Shown here piece by piece: positions 45,301 to 54,589 of a stretch of DNA of 64,000 nucleotides. Every line of letters starts with the position of its first letter. The stretch's first letter is position 1. A program made the translations under genes and the position numbers. Origin of the DNA: Cobetia sp. cqz5-12 (GTDB lineage Bacteria > Pseudomonadota > Gammaproteobacteria > Pseudomonadales > Halomonadaceae); assembly GCF_016495405.1 (NCBI RefSeq), contig NZ_CP044522.1:868001-932000 (forward strand), in the 5' to 3' direction. The notes below the pieces were generated by a model, which saw only the letters and a list, made by a program, of their open reading frames with translations, was not told the origin of the DNA and ran no database searches.

Positions 45301-45622
45301 TGTGCCGCGAGACATCCACCAGCACGCCGTCATTGAGCGACTGGCCATTGGTGCCGGTACCGCCGCCGCGTGGCGCCAGGGTGACGCCCGAAAAGCGTGG
45401 CTCGTGGGAGAGGCGCGCAATGCGCTGGACATCCTCGGCATGGCGCGGGTAGACCACGGCCTGAGGCAGCACCTGATAGAGCGAGTTGTCGGTAGACAAC
45501 ACGGTGCGGTTGGCGTAGTCCGGACTGATGTCACCGGCAAAGCCTGCATCTCGCAGGGCGGCCAGGAAGTCCAGATAGAGGGAATCGACGGGGGCGGGCA
45601 TATCCAGCAGGCGTTCGGTCAT
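42392..45622 (-). CDS. ydiJ: FAD-binding and Fe-S cluster dehydrogenase (YdiJ/D-2-hydroxyglutarate dehydrogenase-like)
   Basis: A large 1076-residue flavo-iron-sulfur enzyme. The N-terminal PCMH-type FAD domain contains LAPRGGGTGTNGQSLNDG at about residues 82-99 and CEYGKTRDHVLALDSVLLDGT. A FAD-oxidase C-terminal domain follows, then a ferredoxin-like Fe-S region (CLACKSCAGQCPIKV) and a C-terminal CCG-type cysteine domain (TGCCGMSGTYG). E. coli YdiJ (~1018 aa) oxidises D-2-hydroxyglutarate. Related fused enzymes oxidise D-lactate or glycolate, so the substrate is inferred. A small Glu/Gly/Ser repeat insert (GEEGSEGSEGSDK) lies near residue 560. Confidence 0.9.
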   Translation of the reverse strand: MTERLLDMPAPVDSLYLDFLAALRDAGFAGDISPDYANRTVLSTDNSLYQVLPQAVVYPRHAEDVQRIARLSHEPRFSGVTLAPRGGGTGTNGQSLNDGVLVDVSRHMNRILEIDVENRRVRVEAGVVKDQLNAALKPHGLFFAPELSTSNRATIGGMINTDASGQGSCEYGKTRDHVLALDSVLLDGTRLSSHAIDDAELEALCARDDRVGEVYRTARAIADERAEEIADIFPPLNRCLTGYDLAHLREADGRFNLNSLLCGAEGTLGFVVEAELNALPIAPCSTLINLRYASFMDALRDAKALMAVEGNRPTSIETVDDTVLNLAMQDFVWDSVEEFFPASEEGTPAIGGINLIEFNADSEEVLDAKVQAFSEHLASDTSVERLGFTEARGRAQISRVYGMRKRSVGLLGNVDGEARPLPFVEDTAVPPEHLADYIAEFRAALDARGLRYGMFGHVDAGVLHVRPALDMKDPAQQAMIREISDEVAALTHKYGGLLWGEHGKGVRSEYSPRFFGSLYGALQDVKAAFDPHNQLNPGKIASPRLSVALVDDAGAGEEGSEGSEGSDKRDHADSAVEAFDPRLMRIDDVTMRGDLDRQIDERVWQEYASAVYCNGNGACYNYDPNDAMCPSWKATRQRIHSPKGRASLMREWLRLEGNAGRDVIAEAQAARTPGLKGTGMWLARLPARISASLKARRAGSAQAEGQSDANFDQQVYDAMSGCLACKSCAGQCPIKVNVPDFRSRFLEVYHHRYQRPLRDYLIGSLEFVLPWAERVTPLYNGLLTHKLVSRLLEGPIGMVDAPRLSRASLRRQLKSWGVSEATPTQLGRLTESQKARSVILVQDAFTSHFEAQLVIDIIELLSRLDIHVFVAPFAPNGKPLQVQGFTGAFQRTARAQAERLKAIADFGVPLVGIDPAMTLTYRQEYVKTLGPNAVPEVLLLQEWLISLRKLLPVGVTKTILGKMDPGMKLLSHCTESTNAPGSAKAWQQVYSAFGLKLETIATGCCGMSGTYGHEARNLETSRAIYELSWKSVVEDDANQGKLVASGYSCRSQSKRFSGSQLPHPLQALLPLLRRAQ

Positions 45623-45977
45623 GATCTCGCTCGGGCAGTGAGTCGCGTCAGGCAGGCATCCAGGGCCAATGGGCCTAAGCTTACCTGAGCTGGGCGTGTG
45701 GCCCCAGCCCAGCGCGGCATTGCGTCACTCGCGAGACGGGAATTCAGGTGAAAGGAGTGAGGAATGACTACGCTGTGAAGAGTCATCAAATCGAGGTGTG
45801 TGCGTCAGAATGCAAGCCACAAGGGGGTGATGTGCACATGCTGCGGGTGATCATCAGGCATCAGTCGCCGCTTCAGTGGTACCGTTGGCATCGCAAGGCA
45901 GACTGTCATGCCACATCCCCTCTGCTTCTTTCCTTGAAGCTGTCTTCCCCCTCAGCTGAGTCATCAGGAGTTAGCTC
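45623..45977. other. 355-base intergenic region
   Basis: Between the divergent dehydrogenase and P5CR-like genes. It must hold both promoters, but I could not assign boxes. A 145-codon frame starting at 45748 runs into the next gene in another frame and is not convincing. No repeat or RNA was recognised. Confidence 0.5.
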
Positions 45978-46862
45978 ATGGCATCGTCCACCTATTCCTC
46001 GACCTCCACCTGTCATCGCGAGTCTCGTCAGCCGCCCACGCGATTGGGAGTGCTGGGGGTGGGGGAGTTGGCGGAGTCATTGCTGGTCGCGTTGGCGCGC
46101 GGTTGTCAGCGCGAAGGCCGTTCGCGGCATGATCTGGAATTTCATCTCTCGCCGCGCAACGACGTGCGCAGTCATCGTCTAGGCTGGCGTTTCGGTGCCA
46201 TCCGCCACGTCAGCAATGTCGCGGTGTGTGAATCGAGCCTGTGCATGCTGGTCGGAGTGCGGCCAGAGCAGCTCGAGGCACTGGCAAGTGAACTGCGTGA
46301 AAGCCGCGCACTGAGCAAGGACCATCACCTGATGGTGCTGGCGGCCGGGGTGCCACTACAGCAGCTGCAGCGCTGGTTCGCGCCGGCGCGAGTGGTGCGG
46401 GTGATGACGGGGCTGGCGGTCTGTGAGGGGCAGAGTGCCCTCACGCTCTATCCGGAAGACCCGCTGACGCGCGACCTGCTCGGGCCGGCGGTCCGGCAGA
46501 TCATCGCCTTCGATGATGAAGCGGCCTTCGAGGCCAGCATGCTGGCGGTCTGCGTGAATGCCTGGCAGATGGCGCAACAGCAGGCGTTGCTCGACTGGTT
46601 CCAGACGGTGCCCGGCATGAGCGGCCCCCAGGCGCGCCTGTTGCTGATGGCGCAGTTGCGCGATGCGCTGGCCTTGATGGAAGCCCACCCCGATACCCCG
46701 CCCGGCGAGCTTGCCTCGCGTATCGGCACCCCCGGCACCTGGACGGCACGCGGTCTGGAGCAGCTGGGGGGCAAGGAGGGCGCACACCGCCAATGGCAGC
46801 AGGTGCTGGAGCAACTGCGCGCGGAGATCGAGCAGGGCAGTGCGTCCCCCGGCAGTGAATGA
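45978..46862 (+). CDS. Pyrroline-5-carboxylate reductase-like protein (divergent)
   Basis: The product is 294 aa with a ProC-like plan. An N-terminal Rossmann motif (RLGVLGVGELAESLLVALARG, in the place of GxGxMA) comes first. A central VVRVMTGLAVCEGQSALTLYP corresponds to the R-x-MPN-x-P...G-x-x-x-Y region, but the MPNTP signature itself is lost. A C-terminal helical dimerisation part contains RIGTPGTWTARGL, like the SPGGTT...GL region. Loss of the MPN and SPGGTT elements suggests it does not act as a normal P5C reductase. It could use another substrate or be regulatory. ATG at 45978 directly follows a GGAGTTAG stretch. Confidence 0.65.
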   Translation: MASSTYSSTSTCHRESRQPPTRLGVLGVGELAESLLVALARGCQREGRSRHDLEFHLSPRNDVRSHRLGWRFGAIRHVSNVAVCESSLCMLVGVRPEQLEALASELRESRALSKDHHLMVLAAGVPLQQLQRWFAPARVVRVMTGLAVCEGQSALTLYPEDPLTRDLLGPAVRQIIAFDDEAAFEASMLAVCVNAWQMAQQQALLDWFQTVPGMSGPQARLLLMAQLRDALALMEAHPDTPPGELASRIGTPGTWTARGLEQLGGKEGAHRQWQQVLEQLRAEIEQGSASPGSE

Positions 46863-46907
46863 GGCGCCCTGCCGCCTGATGCCTTCCACTCTCAGCCACC
46901 CTCAGAT

Positions 46908-46945
46908 ACCCGCGATGCCCATTGATCAGGAGGCGCATCGCGGGT
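46908..46945. terminator. Hairpin after the P5CR-like gene
   Basis: Perfect 10-bp stem ACCCGCGATG/CATCGCGGGT with an 18-base loop, 46 bases after the stop; T-run weak. Confidence 0.5.
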
Positions 46946-47116
46946 GTCGTACTTTGTTCAACCCGCCTTTCGTGAGTCGCGGATTCCCCGTGACTGGCGA
47001 TTTTCCTACAATGGAGCGCTAGGCGGCACCCTCGGGTGCCAGAGTGGCGGGCGGCCGATCCATGGCGTTGCCCAGCACTCATTCGCATTGAATCGAGCAC
47101 GGGGCATACAAGGCAC

Positions 47117-47494
47117 ATGGGAACCTGGTTGGCAGTAGCAGCGGGCGGCGCCATCGGGGCGCTGGGACGATATCTCGTCAGTGGCTGGATCGTCGGCGCT
47201 GCCGGGCGCGGTTTCCCGTGGGGGACCCTTGGCGTCAATCTGATCGGCAGCTGCCTGATGGGATTCCTGTTCATCTGGGTGACCCAGGAGCTCAAGCTGG
47301 CTCCCGTCTGGCAGGCGATCATGGTGGCAGGCTTCACCGGCGCCTTCACCACCTTCTCCACCTTTGCCCTCGAGGCGCTCAATCTGATGATGAGCGGGCG
47401 CATGCTGGCGGGGCTGATCTATGTCGCCGTCAGTGTGGTGGCGTGTCTGGGCATGGTCGCGCTGGGCATGAAGATCGCACGCGTTCTGCTGTGA
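47117..47494 (+). CDS. crcB: Fluoride exporter CrcB/Fluc
   Basis: A small four-helix membrane protein (125 aa) forming a dimeric fluoride channel. Family motifs are GGAIGALGRYLVS, the GTLGVNLIGSCLMG segment and GFTGAFTTFSTFALEAL (with the conserved FTTFST stretch lining the pore). I chose the ATG at 47117 (MGTWLAVAAGG); the reading frame extends upstream without membrane character. It lies 131 bases before serS in the order crcB-serS-cysG, which is also seen in pseudomonads. I looked for a fluoride riboswitch upstream and saw none. Confidence 0.94.
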   Translation: MGTWLAVAAGGAIGALGRYLVSGWIVGAAGRGFPWGTLGVNLIGSCLMGFLFIWVTQELKLAPVWQAIMVAGFTGAFTTFSTFALEALNLMMSGRMLAGLIYVAVSVVACLGMVALGMKIARVLL

Positions 47495-47559
47495 TTCCCG
47501 TGCTCGGGCGCGCCCTCCTGTCGCCTGGGCGGCTGCGAAGCAGGGCATGGCTGAGGTAG

Positions 47560-48903
<1,344 letters not shown>

Positions 48904-48937
48904 GGTGCGTGATTCGCCGTAGTGGATTCTTGCAGCC

Positions 48938-48971
48938 AAGGCCCCCGCTTTCGTTTGGAAGCGGGGGCCTT
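48938..48971 (+). terminator. serS terminator
   Basis: Perfect 13-bp stem AAGGCCCCCGCTT/AAGCGGGGGCCTT with an 8-base loop; short T-rich sequence after it. Confidence 0.75.
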
Positions 48972-49084
48972 CGTTTATCGCGAAGACAGAGGCCTTGCCC
49001 GATCGCACCACTCGTTATTCCCTCACTCGGTATTTCCTCTGCGTGACTACAACGTAGCATCAGGGTTGTTATTCTTATTGGTTA

Positions 49085-49113
49085 TTTTAGAGAGTGGTTC
49101 TTATGCTCTAAAA
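49085..49113. promoter_or_regulatory. Inverted repeat in the cysG promoter region
   Basis: TTTTAGAG and CTCTAAAA are perfect 8-bp arms separated by 13 bases, in an unusually AT-rich patch (about 49060-49115) 54 bases upstream of the cysG start. It is a candidate regulator site, possibly for a sulfur regulator such as CysB, whose sites are also AT-rich and loosely dyadic. Confidence 0.4.
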
Positions 49114-49166
49114 TGCGACCCATCGAAGGCTGCTCCCCAGCCTTGCCGCGTTTGTGGATGTGCCCC

Positions 49167-50372
49167 ATGGAATTTCTCAATCTCTCCTGTGATCCCTCAC
49201 GACTCCAGCTGTGCCTGATCGGTGGCGGCCAGGAGGCTGTCGCTCTGGCGGAGCGTTTTGCCGGACTCGGCGCTGACCTGTGTGTCTACGGCGATGCCCG
49301 CATGCCGATGCTGGAGACCCTGTGTGGTCGTGAAGGTTGGGAGGTTGCCGATACCCTGTTGCCCGTACCGGCACCGGGCCAGCTATGGCTGGTCGCGACC
49401 GGCAGCGAAGGACGTGATCGCGGCATCCTGCGTCATGCGCGCGAGCAGCACGTGATGGTGTTCGCGCCGAGCCACCCCCGGGACTCCAGCGTGCGTCTGC
49501 CGCCACGCCTGGTGGCAGGCGAGGCGGTATTGCCGGTAAAGGAGGAGGACCGCTTCACGGGCACGCATGGCCAGGTGGCGTTGGTCAGTGCGGGACCGGG
49601 CGATCCGGAGCTGCTGACCCTCAAGGCGCTGCGTCATCTGCAGCAGGCCGATGTCATCATTCACGACCGTCTGGTCAGTCACGAGATTCTGGCGCTGGCC
49701 AAGCCTGAGGCGCGTCGCCTGTACGTCGGCAAGGCGCGCAGTGATCATAGCGTGCCCCAGGAAGGCATCAATCAGGCGCTGGTGGATTACGCTCGCGCCG
49801 GGCATCGCGTGGTGCGCTTGAAGGGCGGTGATGCCTTCATCTTCGGGCGCGGCGGGGAAGAGCTCGAGACCCTGGCCGGTGCCGGTATCAGTTTCGAGGT
49901 GGTTCCGGGCATCACGGCGGCTTCCGGTTGCGCGGCTTACGCGGGCATCCCGCTGACCCATCGCGACCACGCCCAGTCGGTGCGCTTCGTCACCGGGCAT
50001 CTCAAGGATGGCAGCTGTGACCTGGATTGGGAAGCGCTGGCGCGTCCGGCCCAGACGCTGGTCTTCTACATGGGGCTTGGCAGCCTGGGCCTGATCTGCG
50101 AGCAGTTGATCGCCAATGGCCTGGCGGCGTCCACGCCGATCGCGTTGGTCGAGCAGGGCACCACCGCGCGTCAGCGTGTGCATGTGGCAACGCTGGCGGA
50201 CATGCCGGCGCAGATCGCCGGTCAGGGCCTCAAGCCGCCGACGCTGATCATCGTCGGGGATGTGGTCAAGCTGCACGACACACTTCAATGGTTCTCGCCG
50301 AATGCCAACAGCAGCCTGGGGTGGGAAGATGGCAAGCATCCGACGCCGCTGGCCAATGTGGTATCGGTATAG
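49167..50372 (+). CDS. cysG: Uroporphyrinogen-III C-methyltransferase with a shortened, diverged siroheme-synthase N-domain
   Basis: The C-terminal two-thirds (from about residue 137) is a SUMT methyltransferase making precorrin-2: [67 protein letters not shown] and FYMGLGSL. In E. coli CysG (457 aa) SUMT follows a ~215-residue NAD-dependent dehydrogenase/ferrochelatase region. Here that part is only ~136 residues. It keeps a GGG loop ([15 protein letters not shown]) but has VATGSEG where AATDDD supplies the key Asp, and the dimerisation helices are missing. The dehydrogenase/chelatase function is therefore doubtful. The total is 401 aa from the ATG at 49167. Confidence 0.88.
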   Translation: MEFLNLSCDPSRLQLCLIGGGQEAVALAERFAGLGADLCVYGDARMPMLETLCGREGWEVADTLLPVPAPGQLWLVATGSEGRDRGILRHAREQHVMVFAPSHPRDSSVRLPPRLVAGEAVLPVKEEDRFTGTHGQVALVSAGPGDPELLTLKALRHLQQADVIIHDRLVSHEILALAKPEARRLYVGKARSDHSVPQEGINQALVDYARAGHRVVRLKGGDAFIFGRGGEELETLAGAGISFEVVPGITAASGCAAYAGIPLTHRDHAQSVRFVTGHLKDGSCDLDWEALARPAQTLVFYMGLGSLGLICEQLIANGLAASTPIALVEQGTTARQRVHVATLADMPAQIAGQGLKPPTLIIVGDVVKLHDTLQWFSPNANSSLGWEDGKHPTPLANVVSV

Positions 50373-50429
50373 CGCGACCGTCGTGGAAACGAAGGCGTAG
50401 AAGCGAAAAAGCAGCGACATGAGCAGTGA

Positions 50430-50466
50430 CAAGACGCCGCCTCGGTAACCCCGGGGCGGCGTCTTG
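50430..50466 (+). terminator. cysG terminator hairpin
   Basis: 12-bp stem CAAGACGCCGCC/GGCGGCGTCTTG around a 13-base loop; T-run limited. Confidence 0.7.
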
Positions 50467-50584
50467 CGTTAGGTCGCGGGCCATGGGGGGGCTGTGGTCG
50501 TTGGCCTGACCATCGCGTTGGCACATGGCTGGGCGGCTCTTGGGCCAAGGTCGAGATGACGTGGCATCTGATTGCGCCTATTGT

Positions 50585-50602
50585 TTCAAGCAATCGTTTG
50601 AA
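50585..50602. promoter_or_regulatory. Candidate fatty-acid regulator (PsrA-like) operator
   Basis: TTCAAGC-AATC-GTTTGAA is an inverted repeat with one mismatch and four-base spacing. It resembles PsrA-type half-sites (GAAAC/GTTTC, CAAAC/GTTTG). It lies 90 bases upstream of the acyl-CoA dehydrogenase start. Confidence 0.4.
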
Positions 50603-50691
50603 TTCTGCTGAGCGAAGCCCGTCTTTCATCACGGGCGTGAGGCAAGTTTTTCGCGCAAGCCCTTAGCACATGAGTCAGTGAGGACAGTGAT

Positions 50692-52521
50692 ATGGCCAAG
50701 TATCAGGCGCCACTCAAGGATGCACGCTTCATTCTCGATGAGGTGTTTGCCGCCGAGCAGGAATGGGCGGACATGGCAGCCACCGAAGAGGTGAATGTCG
50801 AGCTGGCCGAGGCGATTCTCGAGGAAGGTGCGCGCGTGACCCAGGCCGAGCTGCTGCCGCTGAACCTGAGCGGTGACGCCGAGGGTGCGCGTTTCGAAAA
50901 CGGCCACGTCACGACACCCAAGGGCTTCAAGGAGGCCTATCGGGTACTCGCCGAAGGCGGCTGGATGGGACTGGGCGGCAACCCTGAATACGGTGGTCAG
51001 GGCATGCCCAAGATGCTCACCGTGGCCTTTGAAGAGATGCTCTACGCCACCAATGCCAGTTTCGCGCTCTATCCGGCGCTGAATGCCGGTGCCTGTCTGG
51101 CGGTGGACAGCCACGCGCCGGAGTCCGTCAAGCAGGTATTTCTGCCGCGCATGTATGCCGGCGACTGGCTGGGCACCATGTGTCTGACCGAGCCGCATTG
51201 CGGCACGGACCTCGGCCTGATCCGCACCCGTGCCGAATCCCTCGAGGGCGATGACCCGCTGCTGGGGCTGCCGCGCTATCGCCTCACCGGCACCAAGATC
51301 TGGATCACCGGCGGCGAGCACGACATGGTCGACAACATCGTGCATCTGGTGCTCGCCAAGCTGCCGGATGCGCCGTCGGGGACGCGTGGCATCTCGCTGT
51401 TTCTGGTCTCCAAGCACCTGCTGGATGCCGATGGGCAGCCGACGGCACCGAATGCGGTCAGCTGTGGCTCCATCGAACACAAGATGGGCATCAAGGGCAG
51501 CGCGACCTGCGTGATGAACTTCGACGGTGCCGAAGGCGTGCTGATTGGCGAGCCGCATCAGGGGCTGGCGGCGATGTTCACCATGATGAACTACGAGCGT
51601 CTCTCCATCGGTCTGCAGGGGCTGGGGCTGGGCGAGGTGGCCTATCAGAGCGCGATGGACTTCGCCGCCGAGCGTCTGCAGAGCCGGGCACCGACTGGGG
51701 CCAAGGCGCCTGACAAGCCGGCCGACCCGATTCTGGTGCATCCTGACGTGCGACGCATGGCGCTTGAGGTGCGCGTCTGGAACGAGACCGGGCGCGCCTT
51801 TGCCGTCTTCGTGGGCCAGCAGCTGGACCGCGTCAAATATCACGCCGATGACGCGGTGAAGGCTGGCGCGGATGCGCTGGTGCAATTCATGACGCCGATC
51901 GCCAAGGCGCTGCTGACCGACCGTGGCTTCGATGCCACCGTCATGGCGCAGCAACTCTATGGTGGCAATGGCTACTGCGTGGAGTGGGGCGCTGAGCAGT
52001 ACGTGCGCGATGCACGCATCGCGATGATCTACGAAGGCACCAACGGCATTCAGGCGATGGATCTGGTGGGGCGCAAGCTCTACCGCAATCGTGGCGCCCA
52101 TGTGGCGAGCTTTGCCGCCTTGGTGCGAGCCGAGCTTGAGTGTCAGGTCGACGATGCTCGGACCCACCCGTTCGCCGAGGCCTGCAAGACGGAGCTTGCG
52201 CGTCTGGAGCGAGTGTCCGAGCAGTTGCTGGCCCGTGCCGATGACAACCTGGAAGAGCTGGGCGCGGCGGCCTGTGACTACCTCAATCTGGCAGGGCTGT
52301 GTGTCTACAGCTATCTGTGGCTGCGCATGGCGCGAGCTGCGGCGCATGGACTGGCGCAAGCAGGTGCCAGCGGTGAGGCCTTCTATCGCCGCAAGCTGGC
52401 GCTCGGGGAGTACTTCGTGGCACGCGTGCTGCCGCGCGCCGTCGCCCTGGAAGCCCAGATCAGTGCTGGTGCAGCGCCATTGATGGCCTTCAGCCTCGAG
52501 GATTTCGCGCCGGAGCAATGA
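50692..52521 (+). CDS. Long-form acyl-CoA dehydrogenase (DmdC-like)
   Basis: FAD enzyme that introduces a 2,3-double bond in acyl-CoA thioesters. At 609 aa it belongs to the long subgroup with an extra N-terminal segment (MAKYQAPLKDARFILDEVF) and a C-terminal helical domain. This group includes DmdC (3-methylmercaptopropionyl-CoA dehydrogenase in DMSP breakdown). FAD/substrate segments are MCLTEPHCGTDLG and YRLTGTKIWITGGEHD. The catalytic Glu is in MIYEGTNGIQAMDLVGRK. Substrate (DMSP product versus fatty acyl-CoA) is not settled by sequence. It is a single gene with its own terminator. Confidence 0.9.
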   Translation: MAKYQAPLKDARFILDEVFAAEQEWADMAATEEVNVELAEAILEEGARVTQAELLPLNLSGDAEGARFENGHVTTPKGFKEAYRVLAEGGWMGLGGNPEYGGQGMPKMLTVAFEEMLYATNASFALYPALNAGACLAVDSHAPESVKQVFLPRMYAGDWLGTMCLTEPHCGTDLGLIRTRAESLEGDDPLLGLPRYRLTGTKIWITGGEHDMVDNIVHLVLAKLPDAPSGTRGISLFLVSKHLLDADGQPTAPNAVSCGSIEHKMGIKGSATCVMNFDGAEGVLIGEPHQGLAAMFTMMNYERLSIGLQGLGLGEVAYQSAMDFAAERLQSRAPTGAKAPDKPADPILVHPDVRRMALEVRVWNETGRAFAVFVGQQLDRVKYHADDAVKAGADALVQFMTPIAKALLTDRGFDATVMAQQLYGGNGYCVEWGAEQYVRDARIAMIYEGTNGIQAMDLVGRKLYRNRGAHVASFAALVRAELECQVDDARTHPFAEACKTELARLERVSEQLLARADDNLEELGAAACDYLNLAGLCVYSYLWLRMARAAAHGLAQAGASGEAFYRRKLALGEYFVARVLPRAVALEAQISAGAAPLMAFSLEDFAPEQ

Positions 52522-52576
52522 CGCAAGACGCAATGACGTAAGGCTAAGGCACCGTGATCGTCACTAGCGTCCCATG

Positions 52577-52614
52577 AAAAGCCCAGCGACCGTGTCAGGT
52601 CGCTGGGCTTTTTT
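52577..52614. terminator. Terminator between acyl-CoA dehydrogenase and DUF962 genes
   Basis: Stem AAAAGCCCAGCGACC/GGTCGCTGGGCTTTT with a six-base loop and a T-run on the plus strand. A-run on the left allows use by the converging gene. Confidence 0.9.
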
Positions 52615-52675
52615 GTGTGGCCTGAGCCCCTGTCCATCGGACCGTGTCGGTAAGCTTGCATGCTTGCAGGTCGGC

Positions 52676-53221
52676 TCATGACCGCTCGGTCGGCTCATCC
52701 TGCTTCAGCAGCCAGTCACGCATGGCGGGGAACAGCTCGACCAGCACGAACAGCGGGCCGATCAGCAGCTGACGCAGATCATCGAGGAAGGCCGGTTTGC
52801 GGCCCTCGATACGATGGCCGACGACCTGACCGATCCAGGCAACCACGAAGGCCGCCAGCATCATCGGAGTCACCGGCCAGTTGAGCCCAAGCATCACGAA
52901 CATCACGGCCAGACTGGCCAGGGTCCAGGTGACCATCACGCCAAGCACCCTGAGAGAGAAGCGCGCATAGACGGCCAGGAGCGCCAGGGTGACCACGCCA
53001 CCGGGCAGCATCCACAGACCCAGCCCCGGTTCACTCGATAGCCCCTGCCCCCCGAGCAGTCTCCATAGCAGGATCAAGCTGGCAGTGAAGATGACAGGTA
53101 CGCAGACCAGATGCATGCGGATGTTTTCACGATGCTGATGACTGGCCGCGTAGTGCTCGAGTGCTTCATGCAGACGCTGGTGAGCGTCTGCCTTGATATG
53201 AGGGTGCGATAATATACCCAT
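52676..53221 (-). CDS. DUF962/Mpo1-like membrane protein
   Basis: A 181-residue integral membrane protein of the DUF962 family related to yeast Mpo1 (YGL010w), an Fe-dependent dioxygenase for alpha-oxidation of 2-hydroxy fatty acids. It has four to five membrane helices and conserved HQHRENIRMHL near residues 29-39. The second conserved cluster is IGQVVGHRIEGRKPAFLDDLRQLL, with candidate metal His residues. The enzymatic role in bacteria is inferred from the yeast protein. It converges with the acyl-CoA dehydrogenase gene. Confidence 0.85.
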   Translation of the reverse strand: MGILSHPHIKADAHQRLHEALEHYAASHQHRENIRMHLVCVPVIFTASLILLWRLLGGQGLSSEPGLGLWMLPGGVVTLALLAVYARFSLRVLGVMVTWTLASLAVMFVMLGLNWPVTPMMLAAFVVAWIGQVVGHRIEGRKPAFLDDLRQLLIGPLFVLVELFPAMRDWLLKQDEPTERS

Positions 53222-53314
53222 GAGGCATTCTCCAGACAGACATTGAAAATGCCCGCATGCACAGGTGCGCAGCGGGATCGATGGCGTGTTATGTCAAGGA
53301 GCAATGGCGTGAGT

Positions 53315-53338
53315 CAGCAGGGTCCGGCAACCCTGCTG
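53315..53338. repeat. Hairpin between rnk and DUF962 genes
   Basis: Perfect 9-bp stem CAGCAGGGT/ACCCTGCTG with a six-base loop. It lies downstream of rnk on the minus strand and may mark its 3' end; no T-run. Confidence 0.4.
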
Positions 53339-53444
53339 GCTCCTGTCAGCGTAGCGTATTGCCGTGCTGCCAGCCTGTGTCTGCGCAGGCAGACTGTCGA
53401 ACCTGGCGCTTTTTTTCTGGTGTGAATCAAGCGGCACTGGCCCT

Positions 53445-53897
53445 TCAGAGGTGGAAATGACCGCAGGCTTCCGGCTGATGCAGGATGGCTTCCAGGCGGA
53501 TGATGTCGCTCTGGCCATCTTCCCGGGGCAGCGTGATCTGCTCGCCAACCGCCATTCCCAGCAGCGCGATGCCCAGTGGCGACATGATGCACAGGGCCAG
53601 TGAGGTCTCTTGCTCTTCGGGCTGCGGCAGATGGTTGCGCAGTGAAATGCACTCACCATCCTCCGGGGTGGGATAGTGCAGTGTCAGCTCGCTATCGCCG
53701 GAGCGCGACCCCTTGAGACGCAGGCGGCTACGCATGCTGACGCGGTCTTCGGGGAAGTCATCGGGGGGCACGATCTCTGCCTGGATCAGGCGGCTTTCGA
53801 GGCGAAGGGACAGCTCCTCATCGTGCTGCTGAGCGTCGATCAGGCGCTGGAGGCGGTCAGCATCCAGGCGGTTGATGATCAGTCGTTGCCGAGTCAT
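53445..53897 (-). CDS. rnk: Regulator of nucleoside diphosphate kinase (Rnk, GreA/GreB-like)
   Basis: A 150-residue Gre-fold protein. It has a short N-terminal coiled region (LIINRLDADRLQRLIDAQQ) and a C-terminal GreA/B FKBP-like domain (CIMSPLGIALLGMAVGEQITLP). Rnk binds RNA polymerase near the secondary channel and influences nucleoside diphosphate kinase levels. I chose the ATG at 53897 (MTRQRLI) with AAGGAAC upstream. The longer frame reading has no similarity to the family. Confidence 0.9.
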   Translation of the reverse strand: MTRQRLIINRLDADRLQRLIDAQQHDEELSLRLESRLIQAEIVPPDDFPEDRVSMRSRLRLKGSRSGDSELTLHYPTPEDGECISLRNHLPQPEEQETSLALCIMSPLGIALLGMAVGEQITLPREDGQSDIIRLEAILHQPEACGHFHL

Positions 53898-54128
53898 CGT
53901 GGGGTTCCTTGTTATCGAGTCACTGCGCGATATCATGCGCAGCAAGACGGCGCCAATCCTGGCTTGGTCAATACGGAGAGACGGACAGGGAATCCATCGG
54001 CCGTGATTGTCCATGGATTGTCCGCTAATTAATCCTAGCGGCTTTTGACGGGGTGCGGGAGTCGTCTGATGCCGACAACTTTCATGGCGCTGTCACCCAG
54101 GGCTGCCAATCTCACACGAGACTCATCG

Positions 54129-54455
54129 ATGTCGATTCTCTGGATATATCCGCTGGCGGCGCTCGCCGAGATCGCCGGCTGCTTCAGTTTCTGGGCCTGG
54201 TGGAAACTGGAGCGCAGCCCCGGCTGGCTGATTCCCGGCATGCTGAGCCTGGCGCTGTTCGCCTGGCTGCTTTCACTGGTCGACGTCAGTCACGCCGGGC
54301 GCGCCTTTGCCGTCTATGGCGGTGTCTATATCGCCGCGTCAGTGGCCTGGCTGTGGCTGGTCGAGCAGCAGTTGCCCAGTCGCTGGGACCTGCTGGGGAC
54401 ACTGGTCTGCCTGGCAGGCAGCGCCATCATCGTGCTGGGTGCCCGTGCGCAATGA
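54129..54455 (+). CDS. YnfA-family (UPF0060) small membrane protein
   Basis: A 108-residue protein with four membrane helices, matching the YnfA family: [45 protein letters not shown] and a final [10 protein letters not shown]. It is distantly related to small multidrug resistance transporters; YnfA of Shigella has been linked to drug efflux. I chose the ATG at 54129, giving the family length. The ribosome-binding site is weak (GAGACTC). Confidence 0.9.
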   Translation: MSILWIYPLAALAEIAGCFSFWAWWKLERSPGWLIPGMLSLALFAWLLSLVDVSHAGRAFAVYGGVYIAASVAWLWLVEQQLPSRWDLLGTLVCLAGSAIIVLGARAQ

Positions 54456-54589
54456 GCGCAAATGTCTTGTTTATTAGTATTTTATTAAATATATCGGGCG
54501 TTGAGCATGAGAGCGCTCATTGTTGGGTATACTGCGCCAAGATGAGGCAATGACCCTCGGAATTCGATCTGACGCAATGAGGCACCAGC

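Larger units (their letters stand above)
50373..50691. other. 319-base region between cysG and the acyl-CoA dehydrogenase gene
   Basis: Contains the cysG terminator (50430-50466) and a PsrA/FadR-like inverted repeat (50585-50602). I saw no small gene or RNA beyond these. Confidence 0.6.

Noticed and set aside
44117..45688. A 523-codon open frame antisense to the ydiJ-like gene
   Set aside because: Shadow of a recognised enzyme in high-GC DNA; no ribosome-binding site or motif.
45748..46182. A 145-codon frame before the P5CR-like gene
   Set aside because: Overlaps the start of a more convincing gene in another frame, is Trp/Arg/Ser-rich, and has no similarity.
46990..47116. Possible fluoride riboswitch upstream of crcB
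   Set aside because: I looked for the conserved GG-GATGG core and the distal CTGATGACTCC-type element and did not find them in the right order. Only small unrelated hairpins are present.
50629..52533. A 634-codon open frame antisense to the acyl-CoA dehydrogenase gene
   Set aside because: It lies wholly opposite a clearly recognised gene, has Arg/His/Gln/Gly-rich composition typical of GC-rich antisense frames, and has no family similarity.
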